A DNA stretch of 64,000 bases from Anagrus nilaparvatae (taxonomy: Eukaryota > Arthropoda > Insecta > Hymenoptera > Mymaridae), in assembly GCA_022575985.1 (NCBI GenBank), contig JAKSXM010000272.1, positions 26,305,501 to 26,369,500 on the forward strand, given 5' to 3'. Of the stretch, positions 10,657-22,735 are shown piece by piece (the first letter of the stretch is position 1; the number at the start of each line of letters is the position of its first letter). A program made the position numbers and the translations under genes. The notes beneath the pieces were generated by a model. It was not told where the DNA came from. It saw only the letters and a program-made list of their open reading frames with translations, and ran no database searches.

Positions 10657-11017
10657 GCAGTGCAGGTTACAATCCGACTTTTTTGAAAAAACCTAATTTT
10701 CAGAAAATGTTAACAAAAAATTGAAAATCCAAGAAAATGGCAACATTGCCAAGACTTTGGCAGATTCAAAACTGTGGTTTTGGGTCTTTTTATAATATGT
10801 TTGCTCGGAGAATTTTTTCTTTAAAAAATAAAAAATTAAAAATTAAGGATAAATTTTCAAAGCAAAATTCTCCGAGCAAAGATATTATAAAAAGACACAA
10901 ACCCACAGTTTTGAATCTGCCAAAGTCTTGGCAATGTTGCCATTTTCTTGGATTTTCAATTTTTTGTTAACATTTTTTTTGGTTTTTTGAAAGAAGTCGG
11001 ATTTTAACCTGCACTGC
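10657..11017. mobile_element. 361-bp foldback element, GCAGTGCAGGTTA ends
   Basis: The arms run from GCAGTGCAGGTTA (10657) inward and from TAACCTGCACTGC (ending 11017) inward. They include matching copies of CCAAGAAAATGGCAACATTG and of the GCAGATTCAAAACTGTGG stretch, so pairing extends about 165 bp per arm around an AT-rich loop (about 10815-10860). CAGTG termini suggest hAT ancestry, but the flanking 8-mers do not match. The 77-codon open frame across it reads through both arms and is not a gene. Confidence 0.75.
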
Positions 11018-13632
11018 CCCTTAAATTATTAAAAATAAAAATATAAATTAACTCCATAAAAAATAAAAATACCAAATAAGCCCAAAAAAAAAATTCAATA
11101 AAACATAATTCAAAGAATTTAGTCAATCGTTCAATATGATTTTTCGCTTAAATTATAGTGTAAAAAAAAAATATATATATTATATATGAAAATCAGATAT
11201 ATTATGTGAAATACAATAATTTAAAAGTTTATCATGCGGCAAGAAAATTTTATATATATTTATGTATATGTAATCAAAAAAAATTTTGCAAAAGTTTATA
11301 AGCATTGAATTGAAGGTACATCATAATACAACGTGTTGTCAACCATCAATTGGCATTTTCTCTGATTTCTCTTTATAGAATTTTCACATTTAGTAATATA
11401 CACACATTCATACTCATAAATTATATTCCAAAAAAAAAAAATTTTTCTTTGCTTATAATAAATATACCAACATAAATTTTTATAAAAAGCTTTTCATGTA
11501 ATACAACAAGGTCCTATCTATGTATACCTCGTCTCTGTGTATGTATAAACCTTTGTATTTATAAATAGAGAAATTTCACAAACCCCTCAGTTGCAGCTGG
11601 CTGCTTTAGTAATAATTCAATAGTAACATTAGTGGCGCAGTCCCATAAATTTAAATTACCCTTTTGCTCAGGAATATTAATAATCGCTACTAGTAGTACA
11701 AAACGACAGAGTATACATGATGCTAATATATATATTACATTAGGTATTATAAGCTGAAGAAGCAAATCTGGCTAGTTTCGATATTTCTGATAGATTGTTC
11801 TACATATATTTCATGTTATTTAACACTGCTATTATAATTTATAATATATAGAAATTTTACATGTGTGTGTAATTATTTGACTCATTTATCATTATTCTAG
11901 AATATAAATGTTAATTAACTTTTCAAAGATTATGTTACATTTGACGAATTTATTATTTTTAAGCAGATTCTTAAAGTTTCGATGATTCATATAAAATACT
12001 CATATCTTATATCTTGAGACCCGAAAATTAGAGCATTTTTTGTAATTTTGGCCTCAATCAGAAACAACATAATGGGTTAAAAATATGTACTATCTTTAGG
12101 TAACAAAAGATTTGTTTCCTTTTTTTTTTAATTCGAAACTATAAATAGTATATTAAGCATCAAGGGCGCAAAATTTTTGGTACCAACTTAATCACTAGCA
12201 TGAATACTTGACGAAGCCGGGTACGAGAGATATGTGTTTACGTTAAAACGTAAAATTTTTCGTCCATTGTGCTTACGATATTTTTTGCTTACCTAGGAGT
12301 AGAACGAGTACAGAAAATTCCTTGATAAGTTTTACACACAAGTTTTTAGCCTGAGAGGGCAAAAAAGTTTATTAATTTTTGGACAAAATATTTGTAACTG
12401 GTTGCGGCCAGAATTATAGGTGCAGAGGAGATTTGATTTTTTCATGTAAGTTAAACAGAAGACGCTTAATCAGGCGAACCACGAACAACAGTTTTCTTAT
12501 TTATGAAAAATAGGGTGACTGCGCCAATTAATGACCACTCCATAATTAATGTACAATACCATTTTATTCTTATGGAAGACGAGTGATCATTAATAGGGAA
12601 AACTTTGGTCACTAATAAGTACTATCACCCTAAGTAAATACGTCTCTAACACACCAATTATACTGTTTGAAATATATGCAACACTTTTAATTAATTTTTT
12701 TTTTAAATTAAATGAGTTGTTAAAAGTCGCAACAGGTTAATAAAAAGTATATGACTTTATAATATATTATAAAAATAAGGAATCCACCTAAACAAACCAC
12801 TAAAAAATATATGCGTATATTTAAAATAAATATTTTAAAAAATTTTTTAATTTTTAACATAAATTAAAATTATTATCATTTATTATTATTATTACAACGT
12901 CACATTTTAATATTTTTAGATTATAAAATAATGTTTATAAAAATATAAATTTGTGTACATGGGTTTATCCAGATTATCTCAACGGAATGAAAATTAAAAT
13001 TAATGTTGGATTTATTTTTTATAGAATTTTCATTGATTTAATTTAATAAGCAAGTTTTGATATCTGATCAAGAAAAATTAAAATTTCTGGCTAACATTTA
13101 AATAATTTGAAAAATTTTGATACTAGAAATGATTGATAATGCCTCTCATATTATGTTTAATAACAAAAGTCACTTAAACTTATATCATTCCACACAATTG
13201 ATCTTTTTTACAGCTCTAAAATCTACAAACTGACACAAAGTAAATCGATTTAAAAGCCCCAAGAAATTTATAAAGATAATGACATTGATAAGTATTCCCT
13301 ACGAAAATACAAATCCAATACTAAAAATTTGATATCCCTAGTGAATTCGCCTGGATTAACTCATATATAAATATATATATGTATATTGTATATATAAGCA
13401 TATAAATTTTATAGACATTAAGATCCTAAAGATAAATCATAAAAACTTGTTACTAAACGTTAATTAAATTTTCTCATCTTAGTTATTGTTATTTTGAAAT
13501 GGGAAAACTTTGTTAATAACAGTATGATACTTAAACAAAAAATTGTTAAAATTTTTGATTTATATTTTATTAATATATATATGGGATAATTTATATTAAT
13601 TCTGTCATTAAAATTTTAGATTTATTTTTATA
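11018..13632. other. AT-rich DNA with one dispersed-repeat copy
   Basis: No gene with recognisable homology. The notable content is the dispersed repeat at 12205-12372 and a GC-richer stretch at 12380-12650. A minus-strand open frame at 11559-11765 is discussed as a finding. The remainder is AT-rich with (AT)n runs near 11171 and 13365. Confidence 0.45.
12205..12372 (+). repeat. Dispersed repeat, copy 1 (second copy at 36.5 kb)
   Basis: It shares with 36493-36634 the ordered motifs ACGAG(A/T)GATATGTGTT, AAATTTTTCG(T/C)CCAT, ACGATATTTTTTGC, CAGAAAATT and GGCAAAAAA, in the same orientation and spacing. The two copies are diverged by substitutions and small indels. No reading frame is conserved. 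It is part of an unidentified interspersed element. Confidence 0.7.
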
Positions 13633-13853
13633 CACTGTAAAAAATAACTCCTGTGATTTTACAACAAAATTAGTAAATTTTCGAAAAAATTACGACTTAG
13701 TTGTAAATTTACGATTTTGTCGAAAATTTACGAAAAAATAAATCGTTAATTTACTACATTTGTCGCAAATTTACAAATATTAGTAAATTTACGATTTTTG
13801 TTCGAAAAATTACTAATTTTGTCGTAAAATCACAGGAGTTATTTTTTACAGTG
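13633..13853. mobile_element. Tc1/mariner-like MITE with 28-30 bp TIRs and TA duplication
   Basis: The perfect terminal inverted repeat is CACTGTAAAAAATAACTCC followed by TGTGATTTTAC, flanked by TA on both sides (13631-13632 and 13854-13855). The element is 221 bp. The interior is a run of short TAGTAAATTTACGA-like inverted motifs. TA target duplication and CACTGT ends point to a non-autonomous Tc1/mariner-type element. It has no coding capacity. Confidence 0.8.
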
Positions 13854-13855
13854 TA

Positions 13856-16800
13856 CAAATAAAAGTTTTTCTCAAATGAAACTCCTAAAAATATCCAATT
13901 TTCAGCTTACTAGATTTATTAATTTGAATACTTTAAAAAAATATATATTTAATTAATTAAAATTTAACAATATAATAATATATAAACCAACAACAATTTC
14001 ATTTAATCCATTAAAACTAAAAAGCAAGCAGCAAAATGAAACTTTGTAAATTATTAACTAAAACTTGCCTCGAGATTGAATAACTTGAATTCAGTAAACT
14101 CTAAAACGAAGACGACAAAGTTAGAAAATTTTTTATTTTACAATTCATGCTTACATGATTTTCTTGTTTTTGATTATCTATATTATATCTCTTTACTTTA
14201 GAAAAATAAATATTTTTATATGATATGTATATACCTTTTTATATAAAATAAAATTTTATTGTACATGACTTTTTTATCGAAAGTTACATCACGATTATTT
14301 GATGACCTATAGAGATTTAACAATAGAAGATACATTCATGTTACATTTTCTATTACTAATTTAAATATATACACATATATATAGAAGAACAAGTTAACAT
14401 ATATATTTAAAGTTGATAGTAGTTTAGTAGAAAATTCACCCTCATTGACCACACAAAATTTTAGATACGAAAACCCTAAGGGTATTGTATATAAACGCGG
14501 TTTAAAACTATTGTACCAATGAAAATATCTTCAAACTTTCTGCAAATTATAATGTAATGTAATACATATAACAAATAATTACTTAATATACTAATTTCAA
14601 ATATATACATTTAAATTACTAATAAATAAATAAAGTTTTTTTTTCTAAAAAAGGTCAGTGTATAAAATATAAATAAATGGGAATTGTAAGCAGTCATGTC
14701 TTTCTCTTGGATTATCTTTATCAAAGATGATCCTATATACGTTTATAGGTCAAAATCTCTTGTTATGGCTCTATGAAATTCTCTTACTGTTATATATATA
14801 TATATTCTAATGCTTTTGCTATTATTGGAACTTTGACAAATAGGGAATGCTTTAATATCAAATACTATAATAATAATAATAATAATAGCAATGATAATAA
14901 GGATATATACGTATTTATTGAGCATTTTGGTATAATATTTTTTAATAAAAAATAATTAGATTATTTATTCATTGTTATGTTGTATGATTTATTAGAATTT
15001 TAAAAAAATTATGATTTATTCAGATTAATAAATCAGATTAAATATTTTAAAATGATATTATTTATGAGATGGATTATTTATTTATGTACCAACTATTGAA
15101 ATAAATTTACGAATAAATTAAGAAAATTTACTAAGGACTTTGGTGGTGTTAATAGTAGGAAGGCTAATTTTACAAAATTTTGTAAATTTATAGGTATTGT
15201 GTTCTATGCAGTGCAATGTATGGTTTTATAACCACTAAGAAGTTCTTGAAAATTTGTTGATGGTAAAATAATTATAAACAATTTTGATTTAAAACCCATT
15301 TATAACTTTTATTCAATTTTGACTTTAGAAACCAAAATTTAGAACAATGCATTAAAAAGCGTTGTTTTGTAAATAAGATTATTTGACTAAATATTTTAAT
15401 TTTAATAATTTGTGCGCACGTACATATCTATGTGCGTTTAGGTTGCTTTGCTTGCAATATCAAGCAGTTCAAGTATTTTTTTTGAATTTTCAAGCAAAGA
15501 AACCTATCTGTGACGGTTTAAGTAATAGTCAAAATTTACAAAAATATATACACATTATTTTTCTGGTCAGCGGCCTGAAAGCTCGGATTTCCCAGCCGCA
15601 TTTTTTCGCCACTGACGTAGAAAAATTTTAAATACAAATTGCCGCAGATTGCAGTTTACCATCTTCGGCTTCGTCTCAAAATGTAGTTTATGTGTGATTT
15701 TGTAAATATACTAGGTATTTATAATCAGTTTCAACAACATTAATTTTCAATTTGCAGTAAATAATTTTCATGGGTAAAATTTTGGAACCCTACGAACTTA
15801 ATTCTGATTAGTTAACTTAATCATTCCAGAAGAGCTGAAATTTATAATAAAATACAATGCAAATTAAGAATATAAAATGTATATTATTTTAATTAACTTT
15901 TGATAAGAGAATATTTTTGTTATCATTTATTACTTGAAAAAAAAAAATTAACAATAATTATTGTGCTTTAAATCACGAATAAAATAAAAATAAATGAATA
16001 TAGTAAAAAAAGTAATTATCATGGATAATATATTTAAAAAAACAAAAGTTTTTTTTCTCATTTATTTTACTTTCATTAATTATATCAGATCTATAATTAC
16101 TTTTATACCTCTAGCATTCTCAATCCAATTTTAACGACATAGCGATATCCATCTTTTTGGTTGATTTACTTGTACTCTATTAAGTTCTTCATAAAAAAGA
16201 AAAAGGAATAAAAAAAAATGAAGAAGCTTCTTGGACTGCTGATAAGAGTTTAACGTCAGCTATTTTCGTATTTCTATTCGTTTATATACGATTCTACGTG
16301 TACATACATAAAATAAAGTTGAATAAAATTCACCTGAAGAATTCTGTATATGAGTGATTCTATTTGAAATTAAGTCGCTAACACGAGTTAATGAATAATA
16401 ACGATGATATTAGCAAAAAATTTAATAAACATTTTTCAGTTGGAAATCATAATTGTTATTGTTTAGAAGTGGCAATGCATTTTTTTGGTACAAGTTGAAG
16501 CTTATACCAAAAAAATGTGACCAACCAGAAGTATTTTGAGCTTATAATAATGGAATGGTAAAATTTCGAAAGTAGGCTAAAATAGGCCATTTTTTGGACC
16601 TTTTAGAGGCCAAAGCTTGGTCCCATATTGTTCTAGAGGTCTAAAAAATTTAGCTAATCGATTTTTTTATGACCCCAAACAAGATCTGAAATTTTGAGCT
16701 CTTTTGTTGACATGCTTGCACCCACTTCTGTATGAAAAGTAATGGATATACCCATATACATTTCTTATACATTCTATAGTTTATGTTTAAGCTACTTTGG

Positions 16801-18040
16801 CATATATTGGCTAGGTCAGTCAAAATTTTATAACATGCATTTTATGTCTTAACAATTTAATTTTAAAATATATATATATATATAGTTTTTCAAATAAACG
16901 TGATCTATTAGAATTTTAAGAGATTTCCTTTTACTGAATCACAATTAATTTTTATGACAAAAAGGTTGAATAACTTAATGTTGTTTTATGAATAATAAAT
17001 TTACTTGAGTGCGCTTCAATAACAAAGAAATATTTAAAAGTGGTTTTTATGTCATTTTTCCAATTAATTATTAATTTTTTTAATAGATAGTTAAAATAAC
17101 TTTTGTGTGAAGAAAACATATGTAAATTATTATTATTTTGATTTAATATTTTTAGCATGGGTTATAGGGAAATTTAGGATATTTTGCATTTGTTACAATT
17201 CGCTAACAAACATTAAAAAACTGTATATCAAATCCAGGATAAAATTTTTGTTTCAATGAGTTATTTTAGATTTTGGCTCAAAATGGCCATGTTTATTAAT
17301 AAAATTTTGAATCACTTTAAAAAATTTAATAAAAATTCGCAAATATTTACAGATTTGCCCTTCTCTTGGAAAATTTTTGAATCCACCGATTATAAAATAT
17401 TACAAAATATTAAAAATTACAAAATATTACCAAAATATTACACACCATAAAATATCATCTCTCCGTGAAGTACAGTTGAATCTAGTGCATTTAAAAATAT
17501 ATTCTACTTATATAAAAGGTATTGCCTTAACAAATAAGGAAACTTTAAACCCTTACCTACCTCTAAGTTACTTTGATATATGAAGGTACCTCGTTAAAAA
17601 TAATGAGATATATTATAACAACAATATATAATAGATGCATCAACCAGGTAGTGTTAAAATTTTGTTTGATGATAATGTTACGTTTATTTATATGCAGTAT
17701 ATTATTCAATTTCACTTAGCATTAAATTATTTAAGACTTTTTAAAATCAAGTTACTATAACTTATTAAGAATTTTAAAAATAACTGATTCATATAAAGAA
17801 ATTTTTTGTTTCATTAAACAAAATTAACGGGACGAACCCTTTACATAAAAATTACAATATATTTGAGAAAGAAATAAGTATTAACATAATAAAACTTAAT
17901 TTATAAAATGTTTAGTAGATGGCAATGGTATCTAGTAATATTACATTTCATCAACATTAATGTATCAAAATCAAAAACAAATTGTTGTAGAAAAAGTTAA
18001 ATGATATTTTTATTTTTTATTATTTATATTTTTTAATATT
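13856..18040. other. AT-rich DNA, no gene seen
   Basis: The stretch holds (AAT)n near 14864-14888, (TA)n tracts near 14800 and 16868, and a GC-richer patch near 15560-15690. One segment near 16475-16540 (ACCAAAAAAATG then ACCAACCAGAAGT) recurs near 44475-44515. No coding sequence or RNA gene is supportable. Confidence 0.45.
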
Positions 18041-21000
18041 ATGCATATTTAGCAATATGAATTTTTAAGCTCTTGGAGAAGCTGATTTCATTAGAGTTAG
18101 TTATATCTATTTTGTCTTTATGTTATTTATAATTTTCTAGTATCCTAAGTGCAGAAGTTTTTCTATTGTTTTTAAATTCTTTAGGTTTGGTAATAGATAA
18201 ATATCTAGTTCTTAAACCTACCTTCTTTGGTTCATATATATTCATAATAGATTTAATTTCTTTTGCATCTATTTGATTATATAAAAATTTAAGGTCTGAA
18301 ATATTTCTGGCTGATTCTAAGTTATGTACATAAATTTCTTATATAAATTTGAGTAATCGTGACTTAGGTAATCAAAATCTGTTATATTAAAAATTCTGAG
18401 AACTTGGTGTTGAATCTTTTCTAATTGATAAATTTTTTCAACTGTACTAGGTGCTCATATTAAAGATCCATGCATAAATATTGATCTAATTTGTATATTA
18501 TAAAATAATTTTATTGATTCTTGGTTGTTAAATTTATGCAGAATTTTTTAAAGAAATTAATTACGTTTTTTAGCGTTACAATTTTATCTATATGTACATT
18601 AAAGAATAAATTATGTTCAAAGAAAATTCCGAGATCTTTTAATACAAATGTTTGACTTATTTCATATTTACCTATTCTATATTTGGTATAATTTTTATCT
18701 TTGATTTTCTTTTTATCATAAATCATAATATTTCACTTATCAAGATTCCATCTCAGGCCATCAAAGTAGTTCCAGTCATGTAGCCTTTTAATATCTGATT
18801 TAAAGGCTTTACTATCCTTATCATTACTTATCTCTTTAAATTTTTTAAAATCATCTATATAAATTAAGAATTTAGAATTTAATATATTATACTTTAAATT
18901 ATTAAAGTAAATATATTGTATAATAAGGCACCCAAGTCAGATCCTTACAGTACTCCTGAAGGAAGGGTGATTGGGTTAGAATATTTTTGATTAATTTTAA
19001 CTATTTGCTTACGATCACATAAGTATGAGTGAAACAACTTTAATAGTTTATCATTTACATTGTATTTTCTTAATTCATTTAATAATAAATTATGATTAAC
19101 TCAATCAAATGCCTTTGCTACATCAGTATACAGCACATGAACTTGATTATCCCTACCGAAAGCTTGAAAAACAAATTCTTTAAAAGTTAGGAGATTTATA
19201 GTCGTAGACCTTTTGTTAACCGATCCGTGTTGTCCAGAAATAATTTCATTACTAATAAAACTAGAGAGTTTACTATTAATTAAGTAATCTAACAATTTAG
19301 CAAAACAAGATAGGATGGTTATTGGTCTATAATTTTCAATGTTTTTTATTTCACCTTTTTAATATATATTTTTTTTTGGGCCCCTTCAGAGAAGGACCAG
19401 GAGAATGCTTTTACGCATGCCATACATCGCGTACTGTATGGTTATGTGGGACTCAACCTCAAATTTAGGGTAATACCCACTAAACTCCCCACCCTCCTGC
19501 ATTTATGACAGTATCATAGAATCATAGAATCCGGACCGGGACTCCCTATTTGGGTATTACTTCGGTCCGCAAAAAATGCAGCCAAGGCATTTCTTCGTAT
19601 GTACTCTGCCACACTGTACCAGTTCACGGTACTGCGCAGAATTTCCGAGACGACTCCTTCTGGCCTCCATTCATCGAAGGGCGGTCGCCCCTAAGTGAAG
19701 TGAGGACACCCAAAAAAGGTGTGCTCAGCGGTATCCGGCTCGCCCGGGGAATGCAAGCATTCCGGAGATGCCACCTTGCGCCACTTGAAAAGCATATCGC
19801 AGAAATAACCGTGACCAGTTAAGAACTGTGTGAGGTAGAAGTCTACCTCCCCATGATTACGGTTCAATCAGCTTTCCGAGTCGATGATAAGGCGGTGCGT
19901 CCAACGTCCCCTCGGGACACCATTCCACCTATACTACCAACATTCCATTGTGCGGGAGCGAGCGCGAACGAAAGCTACGTCGCGCTCTTCTTCCTCACGG
20001 TTATAGATCACCTGCCTTTCCAAGGCAAGCAGATTGATGGGAATCACCCGAGCCACTACCTGGATCGCTGGCTCTGATACAGTCTTGTACAAGCAAGCGA
20101 TACGAAGTGCCCCCTGCCTCTGTACTGCCTTTAGTTTCTTGCAGTACATTTTTATGAGGACATTGTCCGCCTACACCTCTGCACCGTAGAGCAAGATGGA
20201 GTTGACTGTCGTCATCAACAGCCTCCTCTTCCCTGATCTGGGACCACCGATGTTCGTCATCGACCACGAGAGGGATTTTGTCACCCGGCCAGCCTTTTCA
20301 CAGGCCAGCTGGAATTGTCTATTGTAGGTCTACTTGTTATCCAAGAAGACCCCCAAATATTTGACCGATGGTTTGGTATGGATCATAAGGGGATTACCTC
20401 CGTCATCAAAGCTGACGCCGAATATGGAATCAACCCTTCTCCGGGTCAGAAGGACAATCTCCGTTTTCGGAACTGCCAGTCTGAGTCCGTGATCCGACAT
20501 CCAGCTATTGATAAGGCGCATGGCCTCATCCAAGGTATTCTGCTGGCCCTCTGGCTCTCGATCTGTTATGGTTAGAGCAACATCATCCGCGTATCCGATC
20601 ATGGAGCATCCATCCGGAAGCTCAATATTTAGCAAGCCGTTGGTAAAGACATTCCACAGATCAGGGCCCAGAACTGAACCCTGCGCTATGCCTGCACTTA
20701 ATACTTTACCTTTTGTGCCATCGAGCGTGTCACAGCGCAGGTATCGGTCCCGGAGGTAATCTCCGAGTATATTTCTCAGATAATCTGGAACTCTGAATAC
20801 CTGCTCAAGGGAGCGCAACATATCGCCCCACTCACCTTTTTTATATATTGGTATAATAAGGCCATATTTTCATATGTCCGGTACAATACCTTTTTCAATG
20901 GATTGGTTAAATATTAATTTAAGTGGTACTGATAAGTAATTACAATTTTTTAAAAAGGATGGATGAATATTATCATAGTCTGGAGATTGGTTGGGTTTCA

Positions 21001-21560
21001 AACTTTTTGTAGCTCTAACAATATCTGTTTCAGTAATCATAAATTCATCCATTCTGGTATTATTAACTTGAATTTAACTGGTGGCCGATGTAACATCGGT
21101 AGTACTTTATGTACTTTGAAAAAATTTTGCAGATGAGTTAGCTATATCCGTATCCTTTTTGAAAATTTTATCTTTTTAAATCATATCAATCGGGATTTGA
21201 TTTTTTTTAGTCTCGTTAATATAATACCAAAATGGTTTTTAATCATTTTATAAGTTATTTTCTATATCCTCTATATATTTATTGTATTCTAGATTATAAA
21301 TGTATTTACAATAATTTCTGTGTTTATTAAATTTTTGATAGTGATAGAGTTTATTTTTCTTAGCATTTAAAAATTTTTTTTGGTATATTTTTTTAATTTT
21401 TATTAATCTTTTTAATTTCTTAGAAAAAAATTTTATAAAGAAGTCTTTTATTAACAAACTTTTAGGTACTTCTTCTTGTATTATCTTATTTAAAATTCCA
21501 TAAAAATTTTGTATTTTAGTATTTATATCATTATTATTAAGTTTTTAAATCAAATTCTGT
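18040..21560 (-). pseudogene. Decayed Jockey/CR1-group LINE ORF2, interrupted by another LINE
   Basis: Read on the minus strand, the pieces are in RT order. The linker is near 21248-21457. Next is TKSLKPNQSPDYDNIHPSFL near 20960-21030, then IPIYKKGE (about 20845), an interruption, and IKNIENYRPITIL (about 19340). ISGQHGSVNKRSTT and TDVAKAFD follow (19101-19295). The catalytic YIDD box is near 18855, and KDLGIFFEHNLFFNVHIDKI is in 18511-18726. Multiple stops and frameshifts remove function. The endonuclease domain is missing, so it is 5'-truncated or eroded. No clear poly-A tail was seen at the 3' end near 18.0 kb. The clade (Jockey versus CR1/L2-like) is an inference from motif wording. Confidence 0.75.
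19368..20831 (-). mobile_element. 5'-truncated R1-like LINE nested in the older LINE
   Basis: The block is markedly more GC-rich than its host. It carries the second half of an R1-type RT: SVLGPDLWN, the catalytic box GYADDVAL, and VKYLGVFLDNK (20330-20821). Frames beyond it hold TVSEPAIQVVARVIPINLLA (19934-20149), TGHGYF and DTAEHTFFGC (about 19690-19830), typical C-terminal features of R1-clade ORF2. Its 3' end has a T-run on the plus strand (about 19369-19377), which is a poly-A tail on the minus strand. Flanks TCACCTTTTTAATATAT (19351) and TCACCTTTTTTATATAT (20832) form a 17-bp target duplication with one mismatch. Confidence 0.85.
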
Positions 21561-21860
21561 TAAGTTTATCAAATATATTATGATAATTTGTTATAAAAAA
21601 AATTTATAACCGGTTTGTGTAACTACACAACCAACGAGCATGGAACATGTTCATTTATAACATTGATAATAAAGTATTTATTGTGTTCATAATATAAATA
21701 TTTATATGCAAATATTTATATTTAGATTTTTATTATAGAAATCATGCTGCTTAGACATCAAAATAAACTAAATTAATTAACTTTTCAAATTATTATAGTT
21801 TTTTAAATAATATGAATATGAATTTATTTTTTATTAATTTTTATAATGAATTCTTAAAAA

Positions 21861-22706
21861 TTCTGCACCAATGGTCCCTAGGTACTTCTGCACCAATACT
21901 CCATAGGTACTTCTGCACCAAAGGTCTTTAGGGATTTCTGCACCAATGCTCCCTAGGTACTTCTGCACCAAAACTTCCTAGGTACTTCTGCACCAAAGGT
22001 CTTTAGCGACTTCTGCACCATAGGTCCCTAGGTACTTCTGCACCAATGCTCCCTAAGTACTTCTGCACCAAAGGTCTTTAGGGACTTCTGCACCAAAGGT
22101 TCCTAGGTACTTCTGCACCAAAGGTCTTTAGGGACTTCTGCACCAATAGTCCCTAGGTACTTCTGCACCAATGCTCCCTAGGTACTTCTGCACCAAAGGT
22201 TCCTAGGTACTTCTGCACCAAAGGTCTTTAGGGACTTCTGCACCAATAGTCCCTAGGTACTTCTGCACCAATACTCCATAGGTACTTCTGCACCAAAGGT
22301 CTTTAGGGATTTCTGCACCAATGCTCCCTAGGTACTTCTGCACCAAAACTTCCTAGGTACTTCTGCACCAAAGGTCTTTAGCGACTTCTGCACCATAGGT
22401 CCCTAGGTACTTCTGCACCAATGCTCCCTAAGTACTTCTGCACCAAAGGTCTTTAGGGACTTCTGCACCAAAGGTTCCTAGGTACTTCTGCACCAAAGGT
22501 CTTTAGGGACTTCTGCACCAATAGTCCCTAGGTACTTCTGCACCAATGCTCCCTAGGTACTTCTGCACCAAAGGTTCCTAGGTACTTCTGCACCAAAGGT
22601 CTTTAGGGACTTCTGCACCAATAGTCCCTAGGTACTTCTGCACCAAAGGTCCCTAGGTACTTCTGCACCATAGGTCCCTAGGTACTTCTGCACCAAAAGT
22701 CCCTGA
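21861..22706. repeat. 25-bp minisatellite with 375-bp higher-order repeat
   Basis: About 34 units of TTCTGCACCA followed by a variable 15-bp part such as AAGGTCTTTAGGGAC or ATGCTCCCTAGGTAC. The variable parts recur in a fixed order. ATACTCCATA at 21896 reappears at 22271, and the rare CTTTAGCGAC at 22001 reappears at 22376, both exactly 375 bp (15 units) apart. The array has therefore been amplified in 15-mer blocks as well as by single units. No spacers, leader or associated genes are present, so it is not a CRISPR array. Confidence 0.92.
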
Positions 22707-22735
22707 ATCGAAAATATTCTAAGTCCATTTGACCC
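22699..22735 (+). repeat. 24-bp dispersed unit, single copy, joined to CATTTGACCC
   Basis: GTCCCTGAATCGAAAATATT then CTAAGTCCATTTGACCC matches the unit repeated seven times at 36739-36912 and twice at 48217-48264. The 48-kb copy is also followed by CCCATTTGACCC. It bridges the 25-bp array and the C-run array. Confidence 0.7.

Noticed and set aside
10737..10970. 77-codon plus-strand open frame
   Set aside because: It reads through both arms of the foldback element at 10657-11017, so its two halves are mirror copies of non-coding DNA.
14743..14955. Overlapping opposite-strand 60-codon frames
   Set aside because: Both translate (AT)n and (AAT)n microsatellites into Ile/Tyr and Asn runs.
20315..20759. 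Plus-strand frames over the GC-rich block
   Set aside because: They are antisense shadows of the R1-like reverse transcriptase on the minus strand.
21861..22706. CRISPR-like direct repeats
   Set aside because: Units are contiguous 25-mers with no unique spacers, variants follow a 375-bp higher-order order, and the DNA is eukaryotic.
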